64,000 nt of DNA from Cellulomonas xiejunii (GCF_024508315.1 NZ_CP101987.1:1736001-1800000); one strand, 5' to 3'. Counted from the first letter of the stretch, positions 18,628 through 27,238 are shown. Program-made: numbers and translations. Notes: generated by a model from the sequence alone, not told the origin.

Positions 18628-19292
18628 CGGGAGAGCTCGGTCTGCAGCTGGGTGTTGGCGTCGGTCGCAGCGCCGCAGACCCGTTCGACGTCGCCCCGGA
18701 AGCGGGCGATGTCCGCGGCGTCGTACGAGGCAGCGTCCTCCAGGTACCCGATGAGCTTCTCCTGGCCGTCGATGCAGGTGGCCAGCGCGGTCGCGACACG
18801 GCCCGCCGCCTGCGACACGCGCTGCTGGTAGTCCGCCAGCTGCTGCTGGGCGGCCGTGGTGTCACCGAGCTGCGCCTTCTCGTCGGCCAGCTCGGTGATG
18901 CGTGCGGTGGCGGCGGCGAGCTGGCCGCGGGTGGCCTCGAGCTCTCCGGTGGTCGCCTCCAGCTCGGCCGTGGTCTGCGCGAGCTCCTCGCCGTGCGTGC
19001 GGGCGAGCTCTTCCCACCCCGCTGCCGACTCCTGCCACGCCTGGGTCGTGGTCCACAGCCGCCACCCGAGGAGGCCGGACGCCACGAGGACGGCGACGAG
19101 CAGCACGGCGAGCACCGGGACCGCGCGTCCGGAGCGGCGACGCGGTGCGACCTCGGGGGCAGGGTCGGCGGCGGGTGCGGCGGGGGGCGTGGTCCCGGTC
19201 CAGCCCGGGGGCAGGGGCGCCGTCGGGGACGAGGCTGCGGGGGCCGGACGGGCGTGCCCGGGGTCAGGGAGCGATCCGTGCGGTCCGGTCAT
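18624..19292 (-). CDS. Membrane-anchored coiled-coil protein
   Basis: 222 residues. Pro/Ala-rich cytoplasmic N-terminus (1-55), one transmembrane helix (about 60-80, VPVLAVLLVAVLVASGLLGW), then an extracytoplasmic coiled coil (about 90-150) built from heptads such as ELEATTGELEATRGQLAAA, and a C-terminal domain with two cysteines. ATG 19292 chosen because TATCCT lies 6 nt upstream on the minus strand. Not a recognised family. Coupling to the secreted protease downstream suggests an adaptor or substrate-presenting role, which is inference. Confidence 0.75.
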   Translation of the reverse strand: MTGPHGSLPDPGHARPAPAASSPTAPLPPGWTGTTPPAAPAADPAPEVAPRRRSGRAVPVLAVLLVAVLVASGLLGWRLWTTTQAWQESAAGWEELARTHGEELAQTTAELEATTGELEATRGQLAAATARITELADEKAQLGDTTAAQQQLADYQQRVSQAAGRVATALATCIDGQEKLIGYLEDAASYDAADIARFRGDVERVCGAATDANTQLQTELSR

Positions 19293-19298
19293 CGCCCC

Positions 19299-19304
19299 AG
19301 GATA
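19299..19304 (-). promoter_or_regulatory. Leaderless -10 element (TATCCT, minus strand)
   Basis: TATCCT followed by 6 nt and the ATG of the coiled-coil membrane protein; drives the coiled-coil/protease pair. Confidence 0.5.
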
Positions 19305-19449
19305 GGGCGGGAGCCACGGCCGTCCGGCGACCGCCCGCGAGGCCCCGCGGCGGCGCTGGTGCGCCACGCACGACCGGGGGAGCGGACCTTCCCGGCATCC
19401 CGGGCACCGTGCTCGGGAGCCCCCTGACGAGGAGTGAGCATGGTGGACC

Positions 19450-20685
19450 GTGCGTTCCGCCTACTCCGACGTGCTGCGCCTGCCAGGGGTGCTGCGGCTC
19501 TTCCTCATCGCCGTCGTCGCACGGCTCCCTCACGCGATGACGGGCGTGGTCCTGACCCTGCACGTGGTCGGCGCTCTCGACGAGGGCTACGGGCGTGCGG
19601 GGATCGTCACCGCATCGCTCACGGTCGGGCTGGCCGTGGGCGCGCCGTGGCGGGGGCGCCTGGTGGACCGTCTCGGCCTGCGCCGCGCGGTGCTGCCGTC
19701 GATCGTGGTCGAGTCCGCCGTGTGGCTCGTCGCGCCCCACCTCGGGTACGGCGCACTGATCGCGGTGGCGTTCCTCGGGGGCCTGTTCCTCGTGCCGGTG
19801 TTCTCGGTGGTGCGGCAGTCGCTCTCGGTCCTCGTGCCGCCTGCGCAGCAGCAGGCCGCCTTCGCGCTGGACTCGGTGTGCACCGAGCTGACCTTCATGC
19901 TGGCGCCCGTCCTCGGGGTGCTGCTGGTGACCCAGGGGTCGAGCCTCGTCGGCCTCACGGTCGTCGGTGTCGCGACGGTCGGCGCCGGTGCGCTGCTGCT
20001 GTGGGCGAACCCGCCCACCCGGTCGGCACCACGCGCGGGTCAGCCCCTCGAGGAACCCGCCGGCCGGGTCGTGACCCCGCAGCTGCTCGTCGTGCTGCTC
20101 GCTGCCGTCGCGGCGTCGTTCGTCCTCATCGGGACCGACGTCTCGCTCGTGGCGGAGCTGAACGACGCCGGACGGGCCCAGGACGTCGGCTGGATGCTCG
20201 CGCTGTGGGCCGGTGGGTCCCTCCTGGGTGGCCTGGTCCACGGCACACGCTCCCGGCAGCCGTCGCCGCTGGCGCTCGTCGCCGTGCTGGCCGTGGCCAC
20301 GGTTCCGGCCGTGTTCGCCACCGGCCCCGTGGTGCTCGCCGTGGCGATGTTCGTCGCCGGGCTGCCGTGCGCGCCGGCGCTCTCATCGATCAACGCGACG
20401 CTCGTCCGGCTGGTCCCGGAGCGCCGGCGCGGTGAGGTCATGGGGTGGGCCGGCACCATGCAGACCTTCGGCAACGCCCTCGGTGCGCCGGTGTGCGGCA
20501 TGGTCATCGACCGTGCCGGTGCCGGTGCCGGGTTCGCCACCGCGGCCGTCGTGGGTGGCGCGGTGGCGGGCGCCGGGCTGGTCGTGGCCGCGCTCGCCGG
20601 GCGCCGGCGTGCCGCGCTCGCGGCCGCGCGCGACCGGGTCGACGGCCCGCCGGACGCCGCCGTCGGCGGCAGCGCGACGCGCTGA
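19450..20685 (+). CDS. Major facilitator superfamily transporter
   Basis: 411 residues with about 12 hydrophobic segments and the MFS A-like loop GRLVDRLGLRRAVLPS between segments 2 and 3. Substrate not predictable. The only plausible in-frame start is GTG 19450; the reading frame opens at 19438. An ATG at 19440 with a better-spaced GGAG Shine-Dalgarno lies in another frame and would yield a frame without homology, so either initiation is at a suboptimal GTG or a frameshift lies in the first codons. The C-terminal 25 residues are a charged, Ala/Gly-rich tail. Confidence 0.85.
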   Translation: MRSAYSDVLRLPGVLRLFLIAVVARLPHAMTGVVLTLHVVGALDEGYGRAGIVTASLTVGLAVGAPWRGRLVDRLGLRRAVLPSIVVESAVWLVAPHLGYGALIAVAFLGGLFLVPVFSVVRQSLSVLVPPAQQQAAFALDSVCTELTFMLAPVLGVLLVTQGSSLVGLTVVGVATVGAGALLLWANPPTRSAPRAGQPLEEPAGRVVTPQLLVVLLAAVAASFVLIGTDVSLVAELNDAGRAQDVGWMLALWAGGSLLGGLVHGTRSRQPSPLALVAVLAVATVPAVFATGPVVLAVAMFVAGLPCAPALSSINATLVRLVPERRRGEVMGWAGTMQTFGNALGAPVCGMVIDRAGAGAGFATAAVVGGAVAGAGLVVAALAGRRRAALAAARDRVDGPPDAAVGGSATR

Positions 20686-20716
20686 CGCCGCGCAGCGCCC
20701 GGCGGGTCCGTGCGCC

Positions 20717-21220
20717 TCAGCGGGTGCGGCGGATCTCCTCGACGAACCGTGCCGACCGCTCGCGCAGGCCCGCGATCCGCCGCGCGACGATCTGCTCGCG
20801 GAGCTCCTCGGCGTCGGAGCCTGCCTCGGTGCGGGTGGGCGGGCGCCGCACGTTGCGCGAGCACGTGAAGTCGGTGCAGATCAGCGTGCCGATCGTGTTG
20901 CCGCGCTTGCCGGACGCGCCGCCTCGGCGGGCGACGTACATCGTCACGTCGTCCGTGACGACCAGGTCCTCGCACCACGCGCAGACGGTCCGTCGACGGA
21001 CGAGCGGTGCGTCGGCCGCACGCAGCAGCACACCGGTCGGCCCGGCGTCGAGCTCGAGGACGACGTACGCGGACAGCGGCGCCCGGCGGTCGCGCCACCC
21101 GAGGTAGTCGAGGCGGTCCCAGTCGAGGGCGGACAGGTCGGGCAGGGTGGCGTCGTTCGCCTCGCGTCGTGAGGCGTTCACGAACGAGGTGCGCAGCTGC
21201 TTCTCGGTCAGGGGGAGCAT
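20717..21220 (-). CDS. FBP-domain (FusB/FusC-like, EF-G-binding) protein
   Basis: 167 residues. Matches the actinobacterial FBP domain: MLPLTEKQLRTSFVNASRRE, LDYLGWRD, and a treble-clef zinc finger with C80-x2-C83 and C115-x4-C120 (TVCAWC...GTLICTDFTC). FusB-type proteins bind elongation factor G and rescue it from fusidic acid; whether this chromosomal member gives resistance is unknown. ATG 21220 with GGGGG-rich leader on the minus strand. Converges on the MFS gene. Confidence 0.85.
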   Translation of the reverse strand: MLPLTEKQLRTSFVNASRREANDATLPDLSALDWDRLDYLGWRDRRAPLSAYVVLELDAGPTGVLLRAADAPLVRRRTVCAWCEDLVVTDDVTMYVARRGGASGKRGNTIGTLICTDFTCSRNVRRPPTRTEAGSDAEELREQIVARRIAGLRERSARFVEEIRRTR

Positions 21221-21594
21221 GGTGGGGTCTCGGTTTCCGTACGTCGGGACCGCCGACCGGTCGCGCGGGCGCGACGGCTCGTGGGGCCCTGGCGGGCACG
21301 GGCGAGCACGGGTGGTGGTCGGCAGGAGGGCGGCGGGGAGCGCCGCGACCGGGCCGTCGGGCGTCGCGCGGTGGCGACGGACCTCGCAGAGCGGGTCGGC
21401 GGGGTCCTCAGGCGGCGGTGCGGCGGCAGGGGTCGCCCGAGCAGGCCAAGTCGGCCACCTCGGTTCCCGCCGGCTCGTGCCGCATGCTCGCTCCTCGTGC
21501 CTCGTCCTGGGTGTCGGCGTCGCGTCGGCAGTCCTCGTTCACCGGTCGCCGACGCTCGCGCCGCATCGAGGGTACGCCCTCGATCGGACGACCG
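21221..21594. other. 374-bp interval between FBP and DUF1844 genes
   Basis: No homologous long gene seen on either strand. It contains a minus-strand promoter-like pair and a 25-codon ORF with a good Shine-Dalgarno (separate entries); the rest (21221-21407) shows no structure I can name. Confidence 0.6.
21408..21485 (-). CDS. Candidate 25-residue peptide with two cysteines
   Basis: ATG 21485 (minus strand) is preceded by GAGGAG with a 5-nt spacer, one of the best Shine-Dalgarno sequences in the window. The product begins MRHEPAGTEVADLAC and ends CRRTAA, with C15 and C20 in a C-SGDP-C arrangement. A promoter-like pair lies 77 nt upstream. No family recognised. It could be a genuine small protein, a regulatory leader ORF for the FBP gene downstream, or chance. 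Confidence 0.35.
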   Translation of the reverse strand: MRHEPAGTEVADLACSGDPCRRTAA

Positions 21595-21598
21595 TCAG
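21569..21598 (-). promoter_or_regulatory. Possible promoter for the 25-residue ORF
   Basis: Minus strand CTGACG, 18-nt spacer, TACCCT (21574-21569). It overlaps the end of the DUF1844 gene. Confidence 0.35.
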
Positions 21599-21969
21599 GA
21601 CACCGGCCCCGTGAACTTCTCGCCCGGCCCCTCACCGGGGGCGTCCGGGAACGGCGACGCCTCGCGGAACGCCAGCTGCAGCGACCGCAGGCCGTCGCGC
21701 AAGGAGCGCGCGTGCTGGTTGCCGATGTCGGGTGCCGCCGTGGTCACGAGCGCCGCCAGCGCGTTGATCAGCTTGCGCGCCTCGTCGAGGTCCCGGTGAC
21801 GGGCGCCGGGCCCGTCCGCGTCGTCCTCCGCGAGGCCGCACTTGACCGCGGCGGCGCTCATGAGGTGCACCGCGGCCGCCGTGATGACCTCGACCGCGGC
21901 GACGTCGGCGATGTCGCGGACGGCCTGCGTCGCCGGGTCCGTCGCATCCTCGGGGATGGTGTCGCTCAT
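21595..21969 (-). CDS. DUF1844 domain protein
   Basis: 124 residues, ATG 21969 with AGAGGA 7 nt upstream. Helical protein: TQAVRDIADVAAVEVITAAAVHLMSAAAVKCGLAE, then DLDEARKLINALAALVT, and LRDGLRSLQLAFREA, which is the DUF1844 pattern. In Actinobacteria this family is encoded between an SseB-family gene and infC, as here. No function is known; the conserved place next to IF3 and ribosomal protein genes hints at translation. Confidence 0.85.
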   Translation of the reverse strand: MSDTIPEDATDPATQAVRDIADVAAVEVITAAAVHLMSAAAVKCGLAEDDADGPGARHRDLDEARKLINALAALVTTAAPDIGNQHARSLRDGLRSLQLAFREASPFPDAPGEGPGEKFTGPVS

Positions 21970-22014
21970 GGGCCGATCCTCTCACCGCGTCGACGGCGTC
22001 CATGCCGGACGGCG

Positions 22015-22047
22015 GACGGCCCCGCACCACGAGGGTGCGGGGCCGTC
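22015..22047 (-). terminator. Terminator after katA
   Basis: 14-bp perfect stem (22015-22028 with 22034-22047, core GACGGCCCCGCACC), 5-nt loop, located 34 nt beyond the katA stop on the minus strand. Confidence 0.8.
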
Positions 22048-22080
22048 GCGGCCGGTGGGGGACCGGCCAGTGCCGTCAGG

Positions 22081-23583
22081 TCAGGCGACCGGCAGGCTCG
22101 CGGTGCCCGGCTCGCCGGTCTCGACCGGCGCGTCGATCGCCGTGAGGCGCCCGCGCAGCGCGGAGCCGAGGTTGGCGTCGACCTGCGTCCAGTACTGGAT
22201 CGCACGCTCGCGGACGTCGGAGCGCTTCACGCCGCCGACGTGACCCGTGATCGTGTCGAGGAACCGGGCGCGCGCCGCGTCGTCGAAGACCTCGCGGTAG
22301 AGCGTGCCCGCCTGGCCGAAGTCGTCGTCCTCGGGGTGCAGGGTCGCCGCCGTGCGCACCAGGGCGCCGTCCGACTCCCAGCCGCCCTCGCCCGCGCGGG
22401 CCGGGTCGGCCACCGGGCCACCGACCGAGTTGGGCGCGTAGACCGGCGTGGTGGCCGACGAGAAGGTGTACCGCGCGGCGCCGTCCTGCGAGTACGAGTG
22501 CACCGGGGACTTCGGCGCGTTCACCGGCAGCTGCGCGTGGTTGGTGCCCACGCGGTACCGGTGCGCGTCGGCGTAGGAGAAGATCCGCGCGAGCAGCATC
22601 TTGTCCGGGCTGGCGGCGATGCCAGGCACGAAGTTGCTCGGCGCGAAGGTCGCCTGCTCGATCTGCGCGAAGTAGTTCTCCGGGTTGCGGTTGAGCTCCA
22701 TCACGCCGACCTCGATCAGCGGGTAGTCCGCGTGCGGCCACACCTTGGTGAGGTCGAACGGGTTGAAGCGGTACTCCGCCGCGTCCGCGTACGGCATGAC
22801 CTGGACGCTGAGCGTCCAGCGCGGGAAGTCGCCGGCCTCGATGTGCTCGTGCAGGTCGCGGATGTGGTGGTCGGCGTCCGAGCCGGCGAGCTGCGCGGCG
22901 ACCTCGGCCGGCATGTTCTCGATGCCCTGCTGGGTCTTGAAGTGGTACTTGACCCAGAAGCGCTCACCCGCGGCGTTGATCCACTGGTAGGTGTGCGAGC
23001 CGAAGCCGTCCATGTTCCGCCACGTCGCGGGGATGCCGCGGTCGCCCATGAGCCACGTCACCTGGTGCGCCGACTCCGGCGACAGCGTCCAGAAGTCCCA
23101 CTGCATGTCGTTGTCGCGCAGGTGCGAGCCCGGCAGGCGCTTCTGCGAGTGGATGAAGTCGGGGAACTTGATGCCGTCCCGGATGAAGAAGACCGGGGTG
23201 TTGTTGCCCACCAGGTCGTAGTTGCCCTCGGACGTGTAGAACTTCAGCGCGAAGCCGCGCGGGTCGCGCCACGTGTCGGGGGAGCCCTGCTCGCCGGCGA
23301 CGGTCGAGAAGCGGGCGAGCATCTCGGTCGCCACGCCCGGCTGGAACACTGCGGCGCGCGTGTAGGCGGACACGTCCTGCGTCACGGTGAAGGTGCCGAA
23401 CGCACCGCCGCCCTTGGCGTGCACGACGCGCTCCGGCACACGCTCGCGGTTGAACTGCGCGAGCTTCTCGACCAGGTAGTGGTCGTGCAGGGCGATGGGG
23501 CCGTCGGCGCCGACGGACAGCGCGTGCGCGTCGGACGCGACGGGCGCGCCGGAGTTGGTCGTGGTGGTGGGGACGTGGGTCAA
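22081..23583 (-). CDS. katA: Monofunctional heme catalase
   Basis: 500 residues, small-subunit clade 3-type catalase decomposing hydrogen peroxide. Distal His H55 ([12 protein letters not shown]), the conserved Asn in [13 protein letters not shown] (127-128), and the proximal heme Tyr in [11 protein letters not shown] are all present, as is the FIHSQKR motif. The start is a TTG at 23583: it has AGAGGA at a spacing of about 6 nt, and the frame upstream is an Arg-rich non-homologous stretch, so the upstream ATG is rejected. It lies 74 nt downstream of furA on the same strand, and the pair is controlled by the operator in front of furA. Confidence 0.95.
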   Translation of the reverse strand: MTHVPTTTTNSGAPVASDAHALSVGADGPIALHDHYLVEKLAQFNRERVPERVVHAKGGGAFGTFTVTQDVSAYTRAAVFQPGVATEMLARFSTVAGEQGSPDTWRDPRGFALKFYTSEGNYDLVGNNTPVFFIRDGIKFPDFIHSQKRLPGSHLRDNDMQWDFWTLSPESAHQVTWLMGDRGIPATWRNMDGFGSHTYQWINAAGERFWVKYHFKTQQGIENMPAEVAAQLAGSDADHHIRDLHEHIEAGDFPRWTLSVQVMPYADAAEYRFNPFDLTKVWPHADYPLIEVGVMELNRNPENYFAQIEQATFAPSNFVPGIAASPDKMLLARIFSYADAHRYRVGTNHAQLPVNAPKSPVHSYSQDGAARYTFSSATTPVYAPNSVGGPVADPARAGEGGWESDGALVRTAATLHPEDDDFGQAGTLYREVFDDAARARFLDTITGHVGGVKRSDVRERAIQYWTQVDANLGSALRGRLTAIDAPVETGEPGTASLPVA

Positions 23584-23657
23584 GGCGTGTTCCTCTCGTC
23601 GACCGGGCGGACGGGCCCGGCGGGATCGTGGGCGCCGGCGTGGCCGGCGCGGGTGTG

Positions 23658-24080
23658 TCAGCCGGCGGTGCGGCAGGCGGGGCACAGGCCCCAGTAGGTG
23701 ACCTCCGCGGTCTCGACGTCGAACCCCGCGGTGGAGCTGGGGGTCAGGCAGGGCGCGTCACCGACGGCGCAGTCCACGTCGTCGACCGCGCCGCAGCCGC
23801 GGCACACGACGTGGTGGTGGTTGTCGCCCGTGCGCCGCTCGTAGCGGGCGGGGTGCCCGGCCGGCTCGATGCGGCGCAGCAGCCCGGCGTCGGACAGGGC
23901 GTGCAGCACGTCGTACACCGCCTGGACGGACACGGTCGGCACGGCGGCGCGAACCCGCTGGAGCACGGCGTCGGCATCGAGGTGCGCGTGGCCCTCGAGC
24001 GCGCCGAGCACGGCCAGCCGGGGTGCGGTGACCCGCAGCCCGTGCTGCCGCAGCAGGTCGGTGTCCGTCATGGGAGTCAT
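23658..24080 (-). CDS. furA: Fur-family peroxide-responsive repressor (FurA/CatR/PerR type)
   Basis: 140 residues. Winged helix at about 10-80 ([37 protein letters not shown]), His-rich [11 protein letters not shown] sensor segment, and a structural zinc site C93-x2-C96 with C133-x2-C136. Operon with katA identifies it as the peroxide-sensing subtype rather than an iron regulator. Starts at ATG 24080 or ATG 24071 are both possible. The 7-1-7 palindrome 14-28 nt upstream of ATG 24080 is the expected autoregulatory operator. Confidence 0.92.
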   Translation of the reverse strand: MTPMTDTDLLRQHGLRVTAPRLAVLGALEGHAHLDADAVLQRVRAAVPTVSVQAVYDVLHALSDAGLLRRIEPAGHPARYERRTGDNHHHVVCRGCGAVDDVDCAVGDAPCLTPSSTAGFDVETAEVTYWGLCPACRTAG

Positions 24081-24093
24081 CTGACCACGTTTT

Positions 24094-24108
24094 CTGGAAT
24101 CATTCCAG
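24094..24108. promoter_or_regulatory. FurA/CatR operator, perfect 7-1-7 palindrome
   Basis: CTGGAAT-C-ATTCCAG. It has the 7-1-7 geometry and ATT-like core of PerR/FurA/CatR boxes and resembles the FurA site upstream of mycobacterial furA-katG. It sits in the furA-katA promoter region. Confidence 0.75.
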
Positions 24109-24491
24109 TCTCGTCGTGCAGGTCGCGCGGTGATCACGGCGCGCGCCCGTCGCCCGCCGGGTCTGCTAGCCTGGGCTCGACTGATTCGCGCTGTCGCGCG
24201 CCCTCGTCCTGTCGCACGGCCCCTCGGGAGATGTCCCGGGAGCCCGTGCCGGAGTCGGGGGTACGCGGCGGAGCGGATGCACAAGTGGAGCTCCTCCCAC
24301 CTGGCCCCGACTGCTCGGCTCGTCCGACGACAGGGAACCAGGTCACGGTCCGAAGGTCGACGGGTCCTCCCCGGCGGCCTGTCGACGGTCGTCTGACGAC
24401 CGTGGACGCCGGACGAGGCCTCCTCCTGTGCCCAGGACGGGGGCCTTCCTCGTTCCTGGGGGTCCACGACGACGAACCCGAGGAGCACCAC
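24109..24491 (+). promoter_or_regulatory. Long structured leader of the infC operon
   Basis: 383 bp without a gene. TAGCCT (24167-24172) is a plausible -10, which would give a leader of about 310 nt. Two hairpins are visible: an 8-bp stem with 3-nt loop at 24385-24403 (ACGGTCGT/ACGACCGT) and a bulged stem at about 24413-24453 just before the infC ribosome-binding site. Long leaders on infC-rpmI-rplT often mediate autogenous control by L20 or IF3, but I recognise no known motif here. Confidence 0.45.
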
Positions 24492-25535
24492 ATCAGCGAG
24501 CCCCGCATCAACGATCGGATCCGCGTCGCCGAGGTCCGACTCGTCGGACCCAACGGTGAGCAGGTCGGCATCGTGCGCCTGGAGGACGCTCTGCGTCTGG
24601 CCCAGGACGCGGACCTCGACCTGGTCGAGGTGGCCCCGACCGCTCGTCCTCCCGTGTGCAAGATCATGGACTTCGGCAAGTTCAAGTACGAAGCCGACAT
24701 GAAGGCGCGTGAGGCCCGGCGGAACCAGGCCAACACGATCCTCAAGGAGATCCGGTTCCGGCTGAAGATCGACCCGCACGACTACGGCACCAAGAAGGGC
24801 CACGTCGAGCGGTTCCTCAAGGCCGGCGACAAGGTCAAGGTCATGATCATGTTCCGCGGCCGCGAGCAGTCGCGCCCGGAGATGGGCGTGCGCCTCCTGC
24901 AGCGCCTGGCAGCCGACGTCGCCGAGCTCGGCTTCATCGAGAGCATGCCGAAGCAGGACGGCCGCAACATGATCATGGTGCTCGGGCCGACCAAGAAGAA
25001 GGCCGAGCAGCGCAACGAGCAGCGCCGGGCAGCGTCGCAGACCGAGGACGGCACGACGTCGACCGACGAGTCCGAGGCGCCTGTCGAGCACATCCCGTGG
25101 CCTCCCGTGGCGCGCGAGCGTCGTCCGGAGCCCGTGCAGACGGTCGAGACCCCGGCGGCGGACACGCCCGCCGAGCAGGTCCAGGCCTCTGCTGCGTCGT
25201 CGGCACCGCGTCGCTCGGGTCCGCCCGCGCCGCGCTCGACGTCGTCCGCACCGCGCTCGACGTCCTCCGCACCGCGGTCCACGTCCGCACCGCGCCCGTC
25301 ATCGGCCGCACCGCGGTCGTCGGCACCGGCTGCGCGTCCTGCCCCCTCGTCGGCGCCTGCCGCCCGCCCGGCCCCGTCGTCGGCCGCGGGTCCGTCGGCC
25401 CCGCGTCCTGCGGTGCCGCGTCCGGCCTCGGCGCCGAACCCGGCAGCCCGTCCGGGACCCCCGGCCGGGGGGCCACCCAAGCCTGCGCCGCGCCCCGGCC
25501 CGCGCAGCACGACGGACGGCGAGAAGTCCGGCTGA
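24492..25535 (+). CDS. infC: Translation initiation factor IF-3 with long disordered C-terminal tail
   Basis: Binds the 30S subunit and monitors start-codon selection. The core is standard: N-domain from [22 protein letters not shown], linker, and C-domain ending near residue 170 ([11 protein letters not shown]). It is followed by about 177 residues of Pro/Ala/Ser/Arg low-complexity sequence with RSTSSAP repeats, doubling the usual length. No ATG or well-placed GTG fits: the codon aligned with the family N-terminus is ATC 24492, with GAGGAG 6 nt upstream. A rare AUC start would parallel the AUU start of E. coli infC, which permits IF3 autoregulation. GTG 24402 is the alternative (377 residues). 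Confidence 0.9.
   Translation: MSEPRINDRIRVAEVRLVGPNGEQVGIVRLEDALRLAQDADLDLVEVAPTARPPVCKIMDFGKFKYEADMKAREARRNQANTILKEIRFRLKIDPHDYGTKKGHVERFLKAGDKVKVMIMFRGREQSRPEMGVRLLQRLAADVAELGFIESMPKQDGRNMIMVLGPTKKKAEQRNEQRRAASQTEDGTTSTDESEAPVEHIPWPPVARERRPEPVQTVETPAADTPAEQVQASAASSAPRRSGPPAPRSTSSAPRSTSSAPRSTSAPRPSSAAPRSSAPAARPAPSSAPAARPAPSSAAGPSAPRPAVPRPASAPNPAARPGPPAGGPPKPAPRPGPRSTTDGEKSG
25228..25290. repeat. 21-nt tandem repeats in the IF3 tail
   Basis: Three successive units of about 21 nt encode [14 protein letters not shown] and APRSTSA in the C-terminal extension of IF3. Confidence 0.65.
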
Positions 25536-25623
25536 TCATCCGCACGGGCGCGTCCACCCCGCGCCCGGACGACCCACGAGTCGCACGACCGTGCGATGCG
25601 AACGACAAGGAGACACGGCAGCC

Positions 25624-25818
25624 ATGCCGAAGAACAAGACGCACTCCGGTGCCAAGAAGCGGTTCCGGGTCACCGGCACCGGCAAGGTCATGCGCGAGCA
25701 GGCCGGTGGTCGCCACCTGCTCGAGCACAAGTCGAGCCGCCGCACCCGCCGCATCGCCGGTGACGTCGTCGTCTCGCCCGCAGACACCCCCAAGATCAAG
25801 AAGCTGCTCGGTCGCTGA
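25624..25818 (+). CDS. rpmI: 50S ribosomal protein L35
   Basis: 64 residues, basic. [23 protein letters not shown] is the L35 N-terminal signature. ATG 25624 is preceded by AAGGAGA at 25607-25613. Middle gene of infC-rpmI-rplT. Confidence 0.97.
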   Translation: MPKNKTHSGAKKRFRVTGTGKVMREQAGGRHLLEHKSSRRTRRIAGDVVVSPADTPKIKKLLGR

Positions 25819-25881
25819 CCCGCCGGCGCGTCAGCGCCCTGGCGGAGGCATCGAGCCCCGGACACAGGCAAGGAGCATCAC

Positions 25882-26268
25882 GTGGCACGCGTGAAGCGGG
25901 CGGTCAACGCCCAGAAGAAGCGCCGGACGACCCTCGAGCGGGCGAGCGGCTACCGCGGGCAGCGCTCGCGGCTGTACCGCAAGGCCAAGGAGCAGGTCAC
26001 CCACTCCCTGGTCTACGCCTACCGCGACCGCAAGGCGCGCAAGGGCGACTTCCGCAAGCTGTGGATCCAGCGGATCAACGCAGCGGCGCGCGAGAACGGC
26101 ATGACCTACAACCGCCTCATCCAGGGCCTCAAGGCCGCGGGTGTCGAGGTGGACCGTCGCGTCCTGGCCGACATGGCCGTCAACGACGCCGTCGCGTTCG
26201 CCGCGCTCGTGCAGGTCGCCAAGGCGGCCCTGCCCGAGGACGTCAACGCGCCCCGCGCAGCAGCCTGA
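25882..26268 (+). CDS. rplT: 50S ribosomal protein L20
   Basis: 128 residues, GTG start with AAGGAG 6 nt upstream. [19 protein letters not shown] and the [16 protein letters not shown] segment are diagnostic. L20 binds 23S rRNA early in assembly and in other bacteria represses its own operon. Short C-terminal extension of Ala/Pro residues. Confidence 0.97.
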   Translation: MARVKRAVNAQKKRRTTLERASGYRGQRSRLYRKAKEQVTHSLVYAYRDRKARKGDFRKLWIQRINAAARENGMTYNRLIQGLKAAGVEVDRRVLADMAVNDAVAFAALVQVAKAALPEDVNAPRAAA

Positions 26269-26313
26269 CCTGACGCGTCACCGCCGAGCCGTCCGCGGCC
26301 CGGCAGACGCCTC

Positions 26314-26348
26314 GACGCCCCCGTCGTCCACGTGACGGCGGGGGCGTC
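26314..26348 (+). terminator. Terminator after rplT
   Basis: 15-pair stem with one T-G wobble: GACGCCCCCG-T-CGTC (26314-26328), loop CACGT, complementary arm 26334-26348. Ends the infC operon. Confidence 0.8.
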
Positions 26349-26380
26349 GTCGTGCCCGCACGACCGGGGATGATGGGGGA

Positions 26381-27211
26381 GTGCTCGACGACCTGCTGAC
26401 CAACCCCCGCGCCGACCGCGTCAAGGCGGTGCGCGCCCTCGCGGGCCGCAGCGTCCGACGCCGGTCCGGCACGTTCCTCGTCGAGGGACCGCAGGCCGTG
26501 CGCGAGGCCGTGGCGCCCGGCGGTCCGCGCGTGCACGACGTGTTCGTCACGCCCGACGCCGAGGTCCGGTACCCCGAGATCGTGGACGCCGCGCTGGTCG
26601 CCGGTGCGCGCGTGCGCACCGGCACACCCGAGGTGCTCGACGCCATGAGCCCGGACGCGCAGGGCGTGGTCGCCGTCGTGGACCTGGTCCAGGCCGCGCT
26701 GGCACCCGTCCTGGCGGCCCGTCCCCGGCTCGTCGCCGTGCTCGCGCACGTGCGCGACCCGGGCAACGCGGGCACCGTGCTGCGGGCGTCGGACGCGGCG
26801 GGTGCCGACGCGGTGGTGCTCACTGCGAGCAGCGTCGACGTGCACAACCCCAAGTGCGTCCGGGCGACCGCCGGGTCGCTCTTCCACCTGCCGGTCGTGA
26901 CCGGGCCCGAGCTCGGCGAGGCGGTCACCGCGCTGCGGACGGCGGGTCTGCAGGTCCTCGCCGCAGCCGGCACCGGGTCGCACGACCTCGACGACCTGCT
27001 CGACGTCGCCGGCGCCGCACCGGCCGGGGTGCCCGACCTCACGGCCCCGACCGCCTGGGTGTTCGGCAACGAGGCGTGGGGCCTGCGGGACGAGGACCTG
27101 GCGCTGGCCGACGCCGCAGTCCGGGTGCCGCTGCGGGGCCGGGCCGAGTCCCTGAACCTGGCCACCGCCGCGGCCGTGTGCCTGTACGCGTCGGGCCGCG
27201 CCCAGCGCTGA
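26381..27211 (+). CDS. SpoU/TrmH family RNA 2'-O-methyltransferase
   Basis: 276 residues. N-terminal substrate-binding domain (about 10-100; SGTFLVEGPQAVREA) and C-terminal SPOUT knot with motif 1 HVRDPGNAGTVLRASDAAGAD, motif 2 WVFGNEAWGL and motif 3 RAESLNLATAAAVCLYA. Position downstream of rplT matches M. tuberculosis tsnR. Likely methylates 23S rRNA; the target nucleotide cannot be inferred. Motif 3 starts RGRAESLN instead of the common I-x-G-x-x-ESLN. GTG 26381 follows GATGAT by 6 nt, so it may be leaderless. Confidence 0.9.
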   Translation: MLDDLLTNPRADRVKAVRALAGRSVRRRSGTFLVEGPQAVREAVAPGGPRVHDVFVTPDAEVRYPEIVDAALVAGARVRTGTPEVLDAMSPDAQGVVAVVDLVQAALAPVLAARPRLVAVLAHVRDPGNAGTVLRASDAAGADAVVLTASSVDVHNPKCVRATAGSLFHLPVVTGPELGEAVTALRTAGLQVLAAAGTGSHDLDDLLDVAGAAPAGVPDLTAPTAWVFGNEAWGLRDEDLALADAAVRVPLRGRAESLNLATAAAVCLYASGRAQR

Positions 27212-27238
27212 GGCGCCGGCACCTGGCACGCTGGGCGG

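Noticed and set aside
19440..20435. Alternative plus-strand protein starting at ATG 19440 inside the MFS gene
   Set aside because: Its frame is an Arg-rich shadow of the transporter and lacks homology; only the start signal is attractive.
23584..23685. Upstream ATG 23685 as the katA start
   Set aside because: The added 34 residues are Arg/Pro-rich, lack homology and overlap the furA end; TTG 23583 with AGAGGA fits better.
24402..24491. GTG 24402 as infC start
   Set aside because: No Shine-Dalgarno before it, and the extra 30 residues precede the conserved IF3 N-terminus; kept only as an alternative.
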